Assembly: GCA_963747735.1 (NCBI GenBank)
Contig: CAVVGE010000001.1
Coordinates: forward strand, 124,001-188,000
Length of the DNA: 64,000 bases
Source: AP-15 sp963747735
Lineage (GTDB): Bacteria; Pseudomonadota; Alphaproteobacteria; ATCC43930; CGMCC-115725
Direction of reading: 5' to 3'
Position 1 is the first letter of the stretch. Each line of letters begins with the position of its first letter. Below the pieces are notes generated by a model. That model was not told where the DNA came from. It did no database searches and worked only from the letters and a program-made list of their open reading frames with translations. The translations under genes were made by a program, and so were the position numbers. Below, piece by piece: positions 9,967-18,488 of the stretch.

Positions 9967-10166
9967 GGGTCAGAGTCAATTTCGCCGCTTCGTCTTGGCG
10001 TCCGCGCTCAAGCACAGCCGTTAAAGAAGAAAGAAGGGTCAGAGTCAATCTTCGCCGCTTCGTCTTGGCGTCCGCGCTCAAGCACAGCCGTTAAGAAAAA
10101 GTAAGAAAAAGGGGTCAGAGTCAATTTCGCCGCTTCGTCTTGGCGTCCGCGCTCAAGCACAGCCGT
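9967..10166. repeat. Three direct repeats of about 55 bp
   Basis: Copies at 9967-10021, 10036-10091 (one inserted C) and 10112-10166, nearly identical, each beginning GGGTCAGAGTCAAT and ending GCTCAAGCACAGCCGT, separated by purine-rich AAGAAAAAG-type spacers. On the minus strand each copy can be read as a short gene 3' end (ADAKTKRRN then stop) followed by a T-rich tract. The module looks like an amplified REP-like or transposase-associated end sequence; no transposase gene is present. These copies fill most of the gap between the PEP-CTERM and YVTN genes. Confidence 0.9.
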
Positions 10167-10259
10167 CGCCAGCGTTTGCTTCATCCCTCGACCCCCTGCG
10201 TACCTCTCCCGGTACGCATATATCCTGACTGCTGGGCGGCGGCTTCTGGAGAGTGGCGC

Positions 10260-11459
10260 TCAGCGCATGTTGCCGGTATGGCCGAGCGAATAGCGGCCGG
10301 GCTGGGGCCAGACGGTCAGGCCGTGCGGCTCGTTGCCGACCGGGATTTTCCGGACTGCGCCGGTTGTCGTGTCGATTTCGTAGACGACGTTGTCGAAGCG
10401 GCCGGAGAGCCACAATTCCTTGCCGTCGAGGCTGACATTGCCCATGTCGGGGCTGCCGCCGCCGGGGATCGGCCAGGTCTTCTCGACCGTGCGGGTGGCG
10501 AAATCGATGACGCTGACGCTGCCCGGCCCGTGCGGCGCGCCATGCACCTGGTGCGAGCCGCGATTGGCGACATAAAGCTTTTTGCCGTCGCGGCTCGGAT
10601 AGAGCCCGTGGGTGCCGATGCCGGTCGGGATAAAGCCGACCTTGGCAAATTTGTCGCCGTCGACGACGAAGACCCCGTCGGCATGCATGTCGGCGACAAA
10701 GAACACCTTGCCGTCGGGCGCGATGCGGATGTCCTGCGGCATGCCGGACGCGTCGAGCTTTAGATAGCCCACGACCTTGCGGTTCACCATGTCGATCTTG
10801 ACGAGGCCGCCGCCGCGGAACTCGCAAGTAAAGATCGCGTACCGGCCGTCGATCGAGAAATCGGCGTGGTTGACGCCGGAGCAGCCCGGCGTCGGCAGGA
10901 TCTGCTGCAATTTCATCGTATGGGCGTCGCGGAAGTCGAGCCGCTTCAGCTTTTCGGCAACGACGATCGCCGATTTGCCGTCGGGCGTGAAATACATGTT
11001 GTAGGGGTCGTCGACCGCGACATTGGGGCCGGGCTTGCCGGTCTTGGGATCGATCGGCGTCAGGCTGCCGTCATGGCGCCGGCGCCCGTTATTGGCGACC
11101 CACAGTGTTTGCAGGTCCCAGGACGGAACGACATGCTGCGGGTTGACGCCGACCGGAAAGCGGTCGACCACCCGGAACGCCGCGGGGTCGATCACATAGA
11201 CGTCGTTCGAGCGCTGGTTCGGCACATAGATTCGGGTCAATGCCCCGGCCGTCGCCGGGCTCAGCGCGCCGGCCCCGGCGGCGCTGTAGAGATTGGCCGG
11301 GTTCAGCACCGGCGGCATGCCCGGCACGGTTTCGATCGTGGCCGTGGGCAGCGGTGCTGCGGCCGGCGCGGCCAGGACCGCCGAGCCAAGCAAGCAAACG
11401 GCGAGCGCGGCAAGCGGGCCGGTCCAGCGGCGGGTCTGCTGGTGCACGACAATCTCCAT
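10260..11459 (-). CDS. Exported YVTN-type beta-propeller protein
   Basis: 399 residues. A signal peptide (residues 1-32, hydrophobic LAALAVCLLGSAVLAAP) precedes a seven-bladed-propeller type sequence with repeated strands such as TRIYVPNQRSNDVYVIDP, KKLYVANRGSHQVHG and ELWLSGRFDNVVYEIDTTTG, each carrying the YVxN or related motif. YVTN propellers are periplasmic or surface-bound, often associated with redox or quinoprotein systems; the ligand is unknown. ATG at 11459 is the first start after the creatininase gene, 14 bp away on the same strand, so the two are almost certainly one transcript and probably act in the same compartment. Confidence 0.87.
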   Translation of the reverse strand: MEIVVHQQTRRWTGPLAALAVCLLGSAVLAAPAAAPLPTATIETVPGMPPVLNPANLYSAAGAGALSPATAGALTRIYVPNQRSNDVYVIDPAAFRVVDRFPVGVNPQHVVPSWDLQTLWVANNGRRRHDGSLTPIDPKTGKPGPNVAVDDPYNMYFTPDGKSAIVVAEKLKRLDFRDAHTMKLQQILPTPGCSGVNHADFSIDGRYAIFTCEFRGGGLVKIDMVNRKVVGYLKLDASGMPQDIRIAPDGKVFFVADMHADGVFVVDGDKFAKVGFIPTGIGTHGLYPSRDGKKLYVANRGSHQVHGAPHGPGSVSVIDFATRTVEKTWPIPGGGSPDMGNVSLDGKELWLSGRFDNVVYEIDTTTGAVRKIPVGNEPHGLTVWPQPGRYSLGHTGNMR

Positions 11460-11473
11460 GAATTCGGTCGGTC

Positions 11474-12268
11474 TCAGCGATGCGCGACCGCGTTTTTGAC
11501 GGCGGCGACGGTGCGCGTCACGATCAGCGCGACGCCGGCTTCTCCGAGCGCGGCGCTGGAGCGGCGCGGATCGCCGTGGACGCCGTCGCCGGCCCTGGTC
11601 TGCCCCATCAGCCCGGTGCGCACGAGGCTCGGGTCGGTCGCCAGCATCAGCGAGGTGTCGGCGAGACCGGCATGGGTCCCGATCTCGGCCTCGCTGTAGC
11701 CCTTTTGCTTCAGCAATTGCGGGAATTCCGTTTCGCTCGCCCGGTAGTATTCGTCGAGCGCATAGGCGCGCGCCGGGGTAGCCGCCCATTCCCGGTCGAG
11801 CCGCTGGGCCACCGCCTGATCGGCCTTTTGATAGCCGCCATGGTCGCCGAGAAAGACGATGTCGCGGAACCCGGCGAGCTTGAAGCTCTTGGCCGCATAT
11901 TCGAGCACCTGCTCGAAGGCGCCCGTCGGCACCGTGATCGTGCCGGGGAATTTGAGATGGCCCTGCGGCCGCTCGACGTCGCCCTCGGGGACATAGGCGA
12001 TAACCGGCGCCACCAAGGCGTTGCCGAGGGCGGCGGCGATTTTTCCCGCCAGCACCTTGACCCGGACGTTGTGCTTGCCCAGCGCCATATGCGGGCCGTT
12101 CTGCTCGGTGCCGCCGATCGGCACCAGGATCGTCGTCTTGCCGGCGGCGATCTGGGCGCGCAATTCGGGCCAGGTCAGGTCTTCGAGATAGAGGCCCGGC
12201 GCCGCGCGCGCACCAGCCGCGCCCAGCATCAGCAGACACAACAGCAGCAATCCCCTGCCCATCGGCAC
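11474..12268 (-). CDS. Exported creatininase-family amidohydrolase
   Basis: A 264-residue creatininase-fold protein with an N-terminal signal peptide (MPMGRGLLLLCLLMLGAAGA, cleavage after RAA). Family metal-site motifs are visible: PIGGTEQNGPHMALGKHN (Glu and His ligands), EGDVERPQGHLKFPGT, FLGDHGGYQ, and GTHAGLADTSLML (His, Asp region). Most creatininases are cytoplasmic, so the exported form is notable. It sits between chrA (15 bp upstream) and the YVTN propeller (14 bp downstream) on the same strand. The reaction is probably hydrolysis of a cyclic or peptide amide bond; the natural substrate cannot be told from the sequence. Confidence 0.87.
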   Translation of the reverse strand: MPMGRGLLLLCLLMLGAAGARAAPGLYLEDLTWPELRAQIAAGKTTILVPIGGTEQNGPHMALGKHNVRVKVLAGKIAAALGNALVAPVIAYVPEGDVERPQGHLKFPGTITVPTGAFEQVLEYAAKSFKLAGFRDIVFLGDHGGYQKADQAVAQRLDREWAATPARAYALDEYYRASETEFPQLLKQKGYSEAEIGTHAGLADTSLMLATDPSLVRTGLMGQTRAGDGVHGDPRRSSAALGEAGVALIVTRTVAAVKNAVAHR

Positions 12269-12283
12269 CCCCCGCCGGCTCGC

Positions 12284-13513
12284 TTAGCCCGAGCCGATGA
12301 CCCATGCAACAGCCGTCTCGGCCAGCGCGCCCAGGACCACCACCAGCCAAGGCGGCACCGCCCACACGGCGAGCAGCAGGAAGGCAGCAATTGCCAATCC
12401 GAAATCGGCGGGACCGAGAATCGCGCTCAGCCACACCGGCCGATAGAGTGCCGCGAGCAGCACACCGACGACCGCGGCGTTGACGCCGCGCAGCGCCGAC
12501 TGCACCCCCCTCCGCCGCCGCAGCCCGTCCCAGAACGGCAGCGCCGCAATCAGCAGCAGAAATGACGGCAGGAAAATGGCGACGAGGCACAAAATACCGC
12601 CGAGCCAGCCATTGGGCCGCGGCCCCATGACTGTGCCGAGATAGGCGGAAAACGTGAAAAGCGGGCCGGGGACCGCTTGCGCCGCGCCATAGCCGGCGAG
12701 AAAGGCGTCGTTCCCGATCCAGCCGGGCGGCACCACCGAAGCCTGCAGCAGCGGCAGAACGACGTGGCCGCCGCCAAAGACCAGCGCCCCCGAGCGGTAG
12801 AACGAAGCGACGAGCGCCAGTGCGTGCGACGGCACCACGGCGGCGAGAACCGGCAGCCCGGCCAAGAGCGCGACAAACGCTATCGCTGCAATGACCGACC
12901 ACGAGCGCGGCAGATGCAGGGCGAGCGCCACATGCGGCTGCGGCGCCCCGCTTCCCCGCAGCAGCAGCCAGCCGATCGCCCCGCCGGCGGCGATGGCGCC
13001 GATCTGCCCGGGCGAGGACGGCACCGCCAGCGCCAGGATCGCGGCACCCACGGCGATCGTCGCGCGGGGCCGGTCCGGGCACAGATTCCGCGTCATGCCC
13101 CAGACCGCGTTGGCGACGACCGCGACCGCGACGATCTTGAGCCCGTGCAGCCATGCGGCATGCGCGAGATTGCCGATCGCGGCGACACCGTAGCCGAAAA
13201 GGATCATCGCGACGGCCGAAGGTGCGGTAAAGCCGAGCCACGCGGCAAACCCGCCGGGAAGGCCCGCGCGCAAGATGCCGAGGCTGATCCCGGTTTGGCT
13301 GCTCGCCGGCCCGGGCAAAAACTGGCACAGCGCGACAATGTCGGCGAACGCCGCTTCGTCGAGCCAATGCCGCTTTTGCACCAGCTCGGCGCGGAAATAT
13401 CCCAAATGCGCCACCGGCCCGCCGAACGAGGTCAACCCGAGCCGCAGGAAAATGCGCAAAACCTCGAACGGCGAACCGCGCTGCACCGCGATCGCTTCGG
13501 CCGCCGCGTTCAT
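12284..13513 (-). CDS. chrA: Chromate transporter ChrA
   Basis: A 409-residue inner-membrane protein with the two-fold CHR domain repeat. The first half carries LGLTSFGGPVAHLGYFRAEL and CQFLPGPASSQTG; the second half carries GALVFGGGHVVLPLL and AQAVPGPLFTFSAYLG. About ten hydrophobic helices. These FGG(P/H) and PGP motifs are diagnostic. It exports chromate (or exchanges it with sulfate) in characterised bacteria. Start at ATG 13513, which leaves it clear of vapC; the frame upstream of it is unlike the family. It is followed by the creatininase gene after 15 bp. Confidence 0.93.
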   Translation of the reverse strand: MNAAAEAIAVQRGSPFEVLRIFLRLGLTSFGGPVAHLGYFRAELVQKRHWLDEAAFADIVALCQFLPGPASSQTGISLGILRAGLPGGFAAWLGFTAPSAVAMILFGYGVAAIGNLAHAAWLHGLKIVAVAVVANAVWGMTRNLCPDRPRATIAVGAAILALAVPSSPGQIGAIAAGGAIGWLLLRGSGAPQPHVALALHLPRSWSVIAAIAFVALLAGLPVLAAVVPSHALALVASFYRSGALVFGGGHVVLPLLQASVVPPGWIGNDAFLAGYGAAQAVPGPLFTFSAYLGTVMGPRPNGWLGGILCLVAIFLPSFLLLIAALPFWDGLRRRRGVQSALRGVNAAVVGVLLAALYRPVWLSAILGPADFGLAIAAFLLLAVWAVPPWLVVVLGALAETAVAWVIGSG

Positions 13514-13538
13514 GCCGGTTGGGCCACCGGGTGCTGCC

Positions 13539-13934
13539 TCACCCTTCCCAATCTTCGACCTGCAATCCCGCCACTCGGCCAAATTCGCGAAGATTGCGGG
13601 TGACGAGGGTCAGACCCCGGTTGAGTGCTTGGCCGGCGATCAGGACGTCGTAGGGACCGAACGGGGTGCCTTGGGCGGCGAGCTCGGCACGAATTGCACC
13701 CGATTGGCGTGCGTCGTCGCCATCGAATTCTACGATCGGAAAGCGCAGCGCCTCGACGCGGTCGAGGTTGGTACGCGAGCGACGGCTGCGGAAGGCGCCG
13801 TAGAACAGCTCATGTGCCACGATCGCCGGAATCCCCAGGTCGCCGACACGCTCCCGTTTTGCCCGCTGGGCAGGGGCCGAGGACGCATCGTTCATCATCG
13901 CGACCACGACATTCGCGTCGAGCAGGTACCGCAT
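13539..13934 (-). CDS. vapC: PIN-domain toxin VapC
   Basis: A 131-residue PIN-fold RNase. Acidic residues of the active site: Asp in MRYLLDANVVV, Glu in AIVAHELFYG, and Asp in GPYDVLIAGQAL, with the C-terminal LVTRNLREF segment. The ATG at 13934 overlaps the TGA of the antitoxin gene (TGATG), the classical coupled arrangement; a TTG six bases upstream is possible but less likely. Expected to cleave tRNA or other RNA when freed from VapB. Confidence 0.93.
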   Translation of the reverse strand: MRYLLDANVVVAMMNDASSAPAQRAKRERVGDLGIPAIVAHELFYGAFRSRRSRTNLDRVEALRFPIVEFDGDDARQSGAIRAELAAQGTPFGPYDVLIAGQALNRGLTLVTRNLREFGRVAGLQVEDWEG

Positions 13935-14179
13935 CAGCAAAACAATTCATCGAGCTCGGGCCGCTCCTGCGGCTCCGGCTGCTCGTTTACCGCCGCAACG
14001 AAATCGTCGTCGAGCTTGCTCGCGAGCGCGTCGAGCCAAGCCCAGTCATCGGGGACAGGTTCCAGGATGACGGCGCCTCCACGACGGCGAATACGAACTT
14101 CCGAGCCCTCGAAGCGGAATTCCTTGGGCAGGCGCACTGCCTGACTGCGACCAGACCAGAACAGCTTTGCGGTGGCCAT
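13934..14179 (-). CDS. vapB: Antitoxin VapB (AbrB/SpoVT-like)
   Basis: 81 residues. The N-terminal swapped-hairpin DNA-binding domain reads MATAKLFWSGRSQAVRLPKE and RFEGSEVRIRRRGGAVIL; the acidic C-terminal half (DDWAWLDAL and PERPELDELF) is the toxin-neutralising arm. GGTGGAG lies upstream of the ATG at 14179. The AT-rich stretch around 14190-14225, with a TATATA element, is the likely autoregulated promoter. Stop overlaps the vapC start. Confidence 0.92.
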   Translation of the reverse strand: MATAKLFWSGRSQAVRLPKEFRFEGSEVRIRRRGGAVILEPVPDDWAWLDALASKLDDDFVAAVNEQPEPQERPELDELFC

Positions 14180-14300
14180 GTCTCCACCTTCCCGAGATAT
14201 GCCAACGATATATACCACGAGTAGGCAGCCTATAATCGCGGCACTAATGTCGGCATGGCAGCGACCGTCCGGCATTTGTCGCTTGGCGCGTCGGCTGATC

Positions 14301-16013
14301 TCAACTGCGCGGGGTGGCGGCGCTCCGTGGGTTGAGACTTTGGATGTGGCCGCTCTCGGTGCCGGCCGTAGGGTCGATGACGGCGTTGATCAGCGCCGGC
14401 TTTTTCGAAGCGAGCGCCTCGCCGAGCGCGGCGGTGAGCCCAGGCGTGTCGGTGACGTGCCAGCCGCGACCGCCGAACGCCTCGATGATCTTTTCGTAGC
14501 GCGCGTCGCGTAAGAGCCCGGTCGGCGTGTAGGCGGCGCCGGCGGGATCGCCGCGGTAGACGCCGTTGTTGTTGAAGACGACGGTCGTGACCGGCAATTC
14601 GTAGCGGCAGATCGTCTCGATCTCCATGCCCGAGAAGCCAAAGGCGCTGTCGCCCTCGATCGCGACAACCGGCTTTCCGGTCACCGCCGCCGCACCGATC
14701 GCATAGCCCATGCCGATCCCCATGACGCCCCAGGTGCCGCTGTCGAGGCGGTGGCGCGGCTTATCCATGTCGATGATGTTGCGCCCGAAATCGAGCGTGT
14801 TGGCGCCTTCGTTGACGACATAGACATCGGGCTGGGTGGCGAGCGCGTTGCGCACCGCGCGCAACGCCGAGGAGAAATTCATCGGGCTCGGATCGGCATT
14901 GAGGCGGGCGGCCATGCGCTCGATGTTCTGCTGCTTCCTCTTGGCCATCTCGTCCATCCAGGCCGATTGGCGCTTGATCCGGCCCGGTGTCAGCGCAGCG
15001 TTGAAGGCCGCGAAAACCGATTTGATGTCGCCGACCACCGGGGCGGCGATCGCCCGGTTGCTGTCGATCTCGGTCGGCGAGATATCGACCTGGACAAACC
15101 GCGTCGCCGCATTCCACAAGGGCGGCCTGCCATGCGACAATAGCCAGTTGAGGCGCGCCCCGGCCAACAGCACGACATCGGCCTGGCCGATCGCAAAGGA
15201 TCGCGCCGCGGCGGCCGATTGCGGATGGTCGTCGGGCAAGAGGCCCTTGGCCATCGACATCGGCAGAAACGGAATGCCCGTCGTCTCCAGAAACGCCCGG
15301 ATTTCCTGGTCGGCCCGCGCATAGGCCGCACCCTTGCCGAGGATCGCGAGCGGGCGCTGCGCGTTCGCCAAGAGGTCGAGGGCGCGCGAGACCGAGCCCG
15401 GCGCCGGTGGCTGCGCCGGGGCTGGGTCGACAACCTTTACGAGCGATTTCTTCGCCGCCTCGACGTCGAGCGCGGAGCCGAGGACTTCGGCGGTCAAATC
15501 GAGATAGACGCCGCCCGGCCGCCCGGAGGCGGCGGCGCGGATCGCCCGCGCGATGCCGATGCCGATGTCCTGCGGCCGGTTGACGCGGTAGGCCGCCTTC
15601 GCATAGGGCCGGGCGGCAGCGAGCTGGTCCAATTCTTCGTAATCGCCCTGCTCGAGATCGACGATCGCGCGGTCGGAAGAGCCGCTGATCAGGATCATCG
15701 GAAAGCAGTTCGTCGTGGCGTTGGCGAGCGCCACCATGCCGTTCAGAAAGCCGGGCGCCGAAACGGTCAAGCAGATGCCCGGCTTCTGGGTCAGGAAACC
15801 GGCGATCGCCGCAGCGTTCCCGGCCGACTGCTCGTGGCGAAAGCCGAGATAACGGATCCCCTCCACCTGCGCCAGCCGCAGCAGATCGGTGATCGGGATG
15901 CCGGCCACACCATAGATCGTATCGACCCCGTTCAGCTTTAGCGCCTCTACCACTAGGTGAAAGCCGTCCGTCATATTCCCCGGCATATCCTCGACGCTCA
16001 TCTCGCCCACCAT
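14301..16013 (-). CDS. oxc: Oxalyl-CoA decarboxylase
   Basis: A 570-residue thiamin-diphosphate enzyme: oxalyl-CoA to formyl-CoA plus CO2. The N-terminal Pyr domain has the catalytic Glu in FRHEQSAGNAAAIAGF; the central domain contains the OXC-typical MSMAKGLLPDDHPQSAAAAR; the C-terminal PP domain carries the ThDP/Mg motif from GDSAFGFSG to VFNNNGVYRG. Length and these motifs match OXC rather than other ThDP enzymes. The start may be ATG 16013 or the nearby ATG 16001 (MSVEDM), since GTGGGCGAG precedes the latter. Its partner frc lies about 7 kb away on the other strand. Confidence 0.94.
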   Translation of the reverse strand: MVGEMSVEDMPGNMTDGFHLVVEALKLNGVDTIYGVAGIPITDLLRLAQVEGIRYLGFRHEQSAGNAAAIAGFLTQKPGICLTVSAPGFLNGMVALANATTNCFPMILISGSSDRAIVDLEQGDYEELDQLAAARPYAKAAYRVNRPQDIGIGIARAIRAAASGRPGGVYLDLTAEVLGSALDVEAAKKSLVKVVDPAPAQPPAPGSVSRALDLLANAQRPLAILGKGAAYARADQEIRAFLETTGIPFLPMSMAKGLLPDDHPQSAAAARSFAIGQADVVLLAGARLNWLLSHGRPPLWNAATRFVQVDISPTEIDSNRAIAAPVVGDIKSVFAAFNAALTPGRIKRQSAWMDEMAKRKQQNIERMAARLNADPSPMNFSSALRAVRNALATQPDVYVVNEGANTLDFGRNIIDMDKPRHRLDSGTWGVMGIGMGYAIGAAAVTGKPVVAIEGDSAFGFSGMEIETICRYELPVTTVVFNNNGVYRGDPAGAAYTPTGLLRDARYEKIIEAFGGRGWHVTDTPGLTAALGEALASKKPALINAVIDPTAGTESGHIQSLNPRSAATPRS

Positions 16014-16217
16014 TCCCAGAATGGGGCAGGGTCTAATGAAACTCGGCCCCAGCCGTCAACGGACCCGTTGCTTGCAGCGGGCAGAACGAAGCGGTTGCCT
16101 TACGGGCCAACCTGAAAAGTGCCTACAAGATCGTGACGCGGCCTGCACAGACATTTTTACCTCGCCATCGCCGAGGTTAGGATGCAAACGCTTCGAAACC
16201 GGCCACGGAGACGGCAG

Positions 16218-16577
16218 ATGAAGGTGTTGATCAAAAGCGCATGGGGATCGGACGAGTCGACCAAAGCGGCCTTTGCCTTTCTGCATGCAAACGCCTTCGC
16301 GGAGGCGGGGCACGAAGTGCGGATATTCCTCCTCGGCGAGGCCGTAAACCTGATGCGCAACGAGACGATGAACGCGGTGACGCCGGTGGGATGGCCGCCA
16401 TTGGCGGAGATTATGGCGAAAACTGTCGCATATAACATTCCGCTCAATATCTGAACCGCGTGTTCACGGGCCCGTGCGGTTCGCGACACCGATCTCGAAG
16501 GCAAGAATGCCCGGTTTGTCACGCCCCCGGATTTGGTGGCGTTGGTGGAGTGGGCCTACAAGGTATTAAGCGAGTAG
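16218..16577 (+). pseudogene. DsrE-family protein interrupted by an in-frame TGA at the CxxC position
   Basis: Codons 1-78 (MKVLIKSAWGSDESTKAAF... VGWPPLAEIMAKTV) are a DsrE/DsrF-like small sulfur-relay protein. Codon 79 is TGA (16452-16454). The same frame then continues without interruption through TACSRARAVRDTDLEGKNAR and DLVALVEWAYKVLSE to TAG at 16575-16577, giving the normal family length of about 119 codons. In homologues as I remember them this region reads CGACSRARG, so the TGA replaces the first Cys of CxxC. Two explanations remain: a nonsense mutation from TGC/TGT, favoured by the frameshifted gene next door, or a selenocysteine codon (UxxC). Immediately after the TGA a 10-bp hairpin can form (16453-16482), but its loop begins closer to the TGA than in typical bacterial SECIS elements. 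Confidence 0.8.
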
Positions 16578-16612
16578 AACCCCCAATGGACACACACAGG
16601 AGGACAGGCGGC

Positions 16613-17072
16613 ATGACCGCAGCAAAAGGCTTTGTCGTACCCGCCGGCGGCGGGAAGCATTTCGAACTCGCCGACACAAGGCCGATCCTTTGCCCTGAAG
16701 CTCCTCGGCAAAGAGACCGATCAGAGCATCATGCTGTTCGAGGAGACGCTGCCCGCCGGCACCAAGAGCCTGCTCCATCTGCACCGCGACAGCGACGAGG
16801 TTGCGTGGGTGCTCGCCGGCGAGTTCACCTTTCAGATCGGCGACGAGGTCAGCGCCGGCGGCCCCGGCACCTGCGCGTTCATGCCGCGCGACCTACCGCA
16901 TGCCTGGAAGAACACCGGCGGCGAGACCGGCCGCGTCCTGTTTCTCTACACCCCGGCCGCCGCCGGCGGCCTCATCGAGGACCTCGCGGAGCGCCGCCCG
17001 ACCACCGCCGACGAGCACGACAAGCTCTTCGAGCGCCACCGCTGGGAAGTCGTCGGCCCAAACCCGCTCTGA
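16613..17072 (+). pseudogene. Cupin-domain protein, frameshifted near the N-terminus
   Basis: Starts at ATG 16613 with AGGAGG nine bases upstream and reads MTAAKGFVVPAGGGKHFELA. Then the frame must slip by +1 near 16670-16680 to continue with GRSFALKLLGKETDQSIMLF. The remaining about 130 codons are a well-preserved cupin: the metal-binding first motif around LHLHRDSDEVAWVLAGEF and the second motif FMPRDLPHAWKN. It follows the interrupted dsrE gene by 36 bp. Function beyond the cupin fold is unknown. Intact downstream coding suggests a recent lesion or a sequencing error. Confidence 0.8.
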
Positions 17073-17138
17073 CGCCCCGGATCGGGTCGAGATCGGCGAG
17101 CCCGATTTGGGAGATGTCGGTTCGCTCGCGCGAGCCCC

Positions 17139-17305
17139 TCACCCCGGCCCTCTCCCCGATTGCGATTCCACGCAGGCTCTGTGCTCGCCGATCCACGCCT
17201 CGGCCGCTCCGGCGGTATCGAAGCTGCTCACGGTCGTCGGAAACGTATCGGGGGTCGATATTCTGACGCCAAACCCGCCATCGGCGAGCGACACCACTTT
17301 GTAGC
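17139..17305 (-). pseudogene. Possible remnant of a small conserved protein
   Basis: In the otherwise gene-free stretch between the cupin and catalase-like genes, the minus strand reads YKVVSLADGGFGVRIS, then FPTTVSSFDTAGAAEAW and IGEHRACVES, stop at 17139. The pattern (short beta strands, then a DTxxxAEAWIxEH helix) looks like a genuine small-protein C-terminus, but the frame has a TGA just upstream and no good start codon. No family assigned. The stretch also holds a fragment of the intergenic CCCTCACCCCGGCCCTCTC repeat at about 17136-17155. Confidence 0.35.
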
Positions 17306-17401
17306 TGGATCATGTAGAGCCCGGGCACCGGCGCAATGGTCTCGACCTGCCAATTCCGGTAATGTCGTTCGCATCTCATCGTTTGCACGGAGCGCCATGC
17401 C

Positions 17402-18361
17402 ATGCCGCTTACGACGGACGAAAAGCTCTTGGCGCTGAGCCGCCAAACCATCGCGGCGTTCGACAAGGTCAATGGCGGGGTCCATCCAGGGTTCAGGCCC
17501 GCGCATGCGAAGGGCATTTTGCTGAGCGGCACGTTTACGCCGTCCGCGGAAGCGGCGTCGCTGACGCGGGCGCCGCATCTCAGCCGCAATTCGACGCCGG
17601 TGACGGCTCGCTTTTCGGATTTTGCCGGAATTCCGACGGTTGCCGACAACGACGCGCAGAGCGGCAGCCCGCGCGGTTTTGCGGTCCGCTTTCACCTGGC
17701 CCCGCATGCTCACACCGACATCGTCGCTCACTCGGTCGATAGCTTCGCGGTGCGCACCGCCGAGGAGCTCGTGGCGTTTCTGAACGCGGTGAGCGCCACC
17801 GACCCGGCCGCACCGCACCCGAACGCGGTCGAGCAGTTCCTCGGCGCGCACCCCGCGGCGATGCGGTTTGTTCAGATCCCGAAGCCTGTCCCGACCAGCT
17901 TTGCCAGAGAGTCGTTCTTCGCGGTATCAGCGTTCAAGTTCACCAACGCCGACGGCGTCAGCCGCTACGGGCGCTACCGGGTGCTGCCGGTCGCGGGCAA
18001 CGAGCATCTGGGCGATGCCGACGCCGCCACGCGCAGTCCGAGCTTCCTCTTCGACGAGATTAAAGAGCGTATCGCACGGGGACCCGTCAGGTTTCGGGTG
18101 GCCGTGCAGCTGGCCGAAGACGGCGACGCGGTTGACGACGCCACGGTGCGATGGCCCGAGGAACGGCCGCAGCGCGCGTTTGGCGAAATCAGCTTGCAGG
18201 AACTCGCGGCGGACAACGCCGGCGCGCAACAGCACATCATCTTCGACCCGATCCCGCGCGTCGGCGGCATCGAAGCCTCGGCCGATCCGCTCTTCGAGGC
18301 GCGAGCCAACATCTATCTGATGAGCGGCAGGCGCCGAAGAGCAGCCGCAGCGCCGCCATAG
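17402..18361 (+). CDS. Catalase-related peroxidase (SrpA-like)
   Basis: A 319-residue small catalase-fold haem protein. Features: AFDKVNGGVHPGFRPAHAKG near the N-terminus where the distal His lies, PVTARFSDFAGIPTVADND, the SPRGFAVRFH segment, and the proximal haem-ligand motif RANIYLMSG near residue 305. About 300-350 residues without the long C-terminal domain is the signature of SrpA-type proteins, which often have peroxidase rather than strong catalase activity. No signal peptide is seen, so it is presumably cytoplasmic. Confidence 0.9.
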   Translation: MPLTTDEKLLALSRQTIAAFDKVNGGVHPGFRPAHAKGILLSGTFTPSAEAASLTRAPHLSRNSTPVTARFSDFAGIPTVADNDAQSGSPRGFAVRFHLAPHAHTDIVAHSVDSFAVRTAEELVAFLNAVSATDPAAPHPNAVEQFLGAHPAAMRFVQIPKPVPTSFARESFFAVSAFKFTNADGVSRYGRYRVLPVAGNEHLGDADAATRSPSFLFDEIKERIARGPVRFRVAVQLAEDGDAVDDATVRWPEERPQRAFGEISLQELAADNAGAQQHIIFDPIPRVGGIEASADPLFEARANIYLMSGRRRRAAAAPP

Positions 18362-18454
18362 GGCGGGCGAGATCCATCGTCTATAAACAGGGGCTTGGCG
18401 CTATCCTTTCACAGCCGGCACAGCCGGTCGAAATCCGGATGACCCGCCAAAAAA

Positions 18455-18476
18455 AGCCCCGCTTTGAAGCGGGGCT
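18455..18476 (-). terminator. Rho-independent terminator of the 18489-18752 gene
   Basis: AGCCCCGCTT / AAGCGGGGCT inverted repeat with a tiny loop (TTGA if the closing pair opens). Read on the minus strand it is followed by TTTTTTGGCGG, and it begins 12 bp after the minus-strand stop codon. The T-tract side identifies the strand. Confidence 0.85.
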
Positions 18477-18488
18477 CTCGGCAATGCG

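Noticed and set aside
9967..10166. CRISPR array
   Set aside because: Three copies only, repeats of about 55 bp, spacers short and purine-rich and similar to each other, no cas genes.
10260..13367. A single 1035-residue minus-strand protein
   Set aside because: Only its last 399 residues (YVTN protein) are real; upstream it is an out-of-frame shadow of the creatininase and chrA genes.
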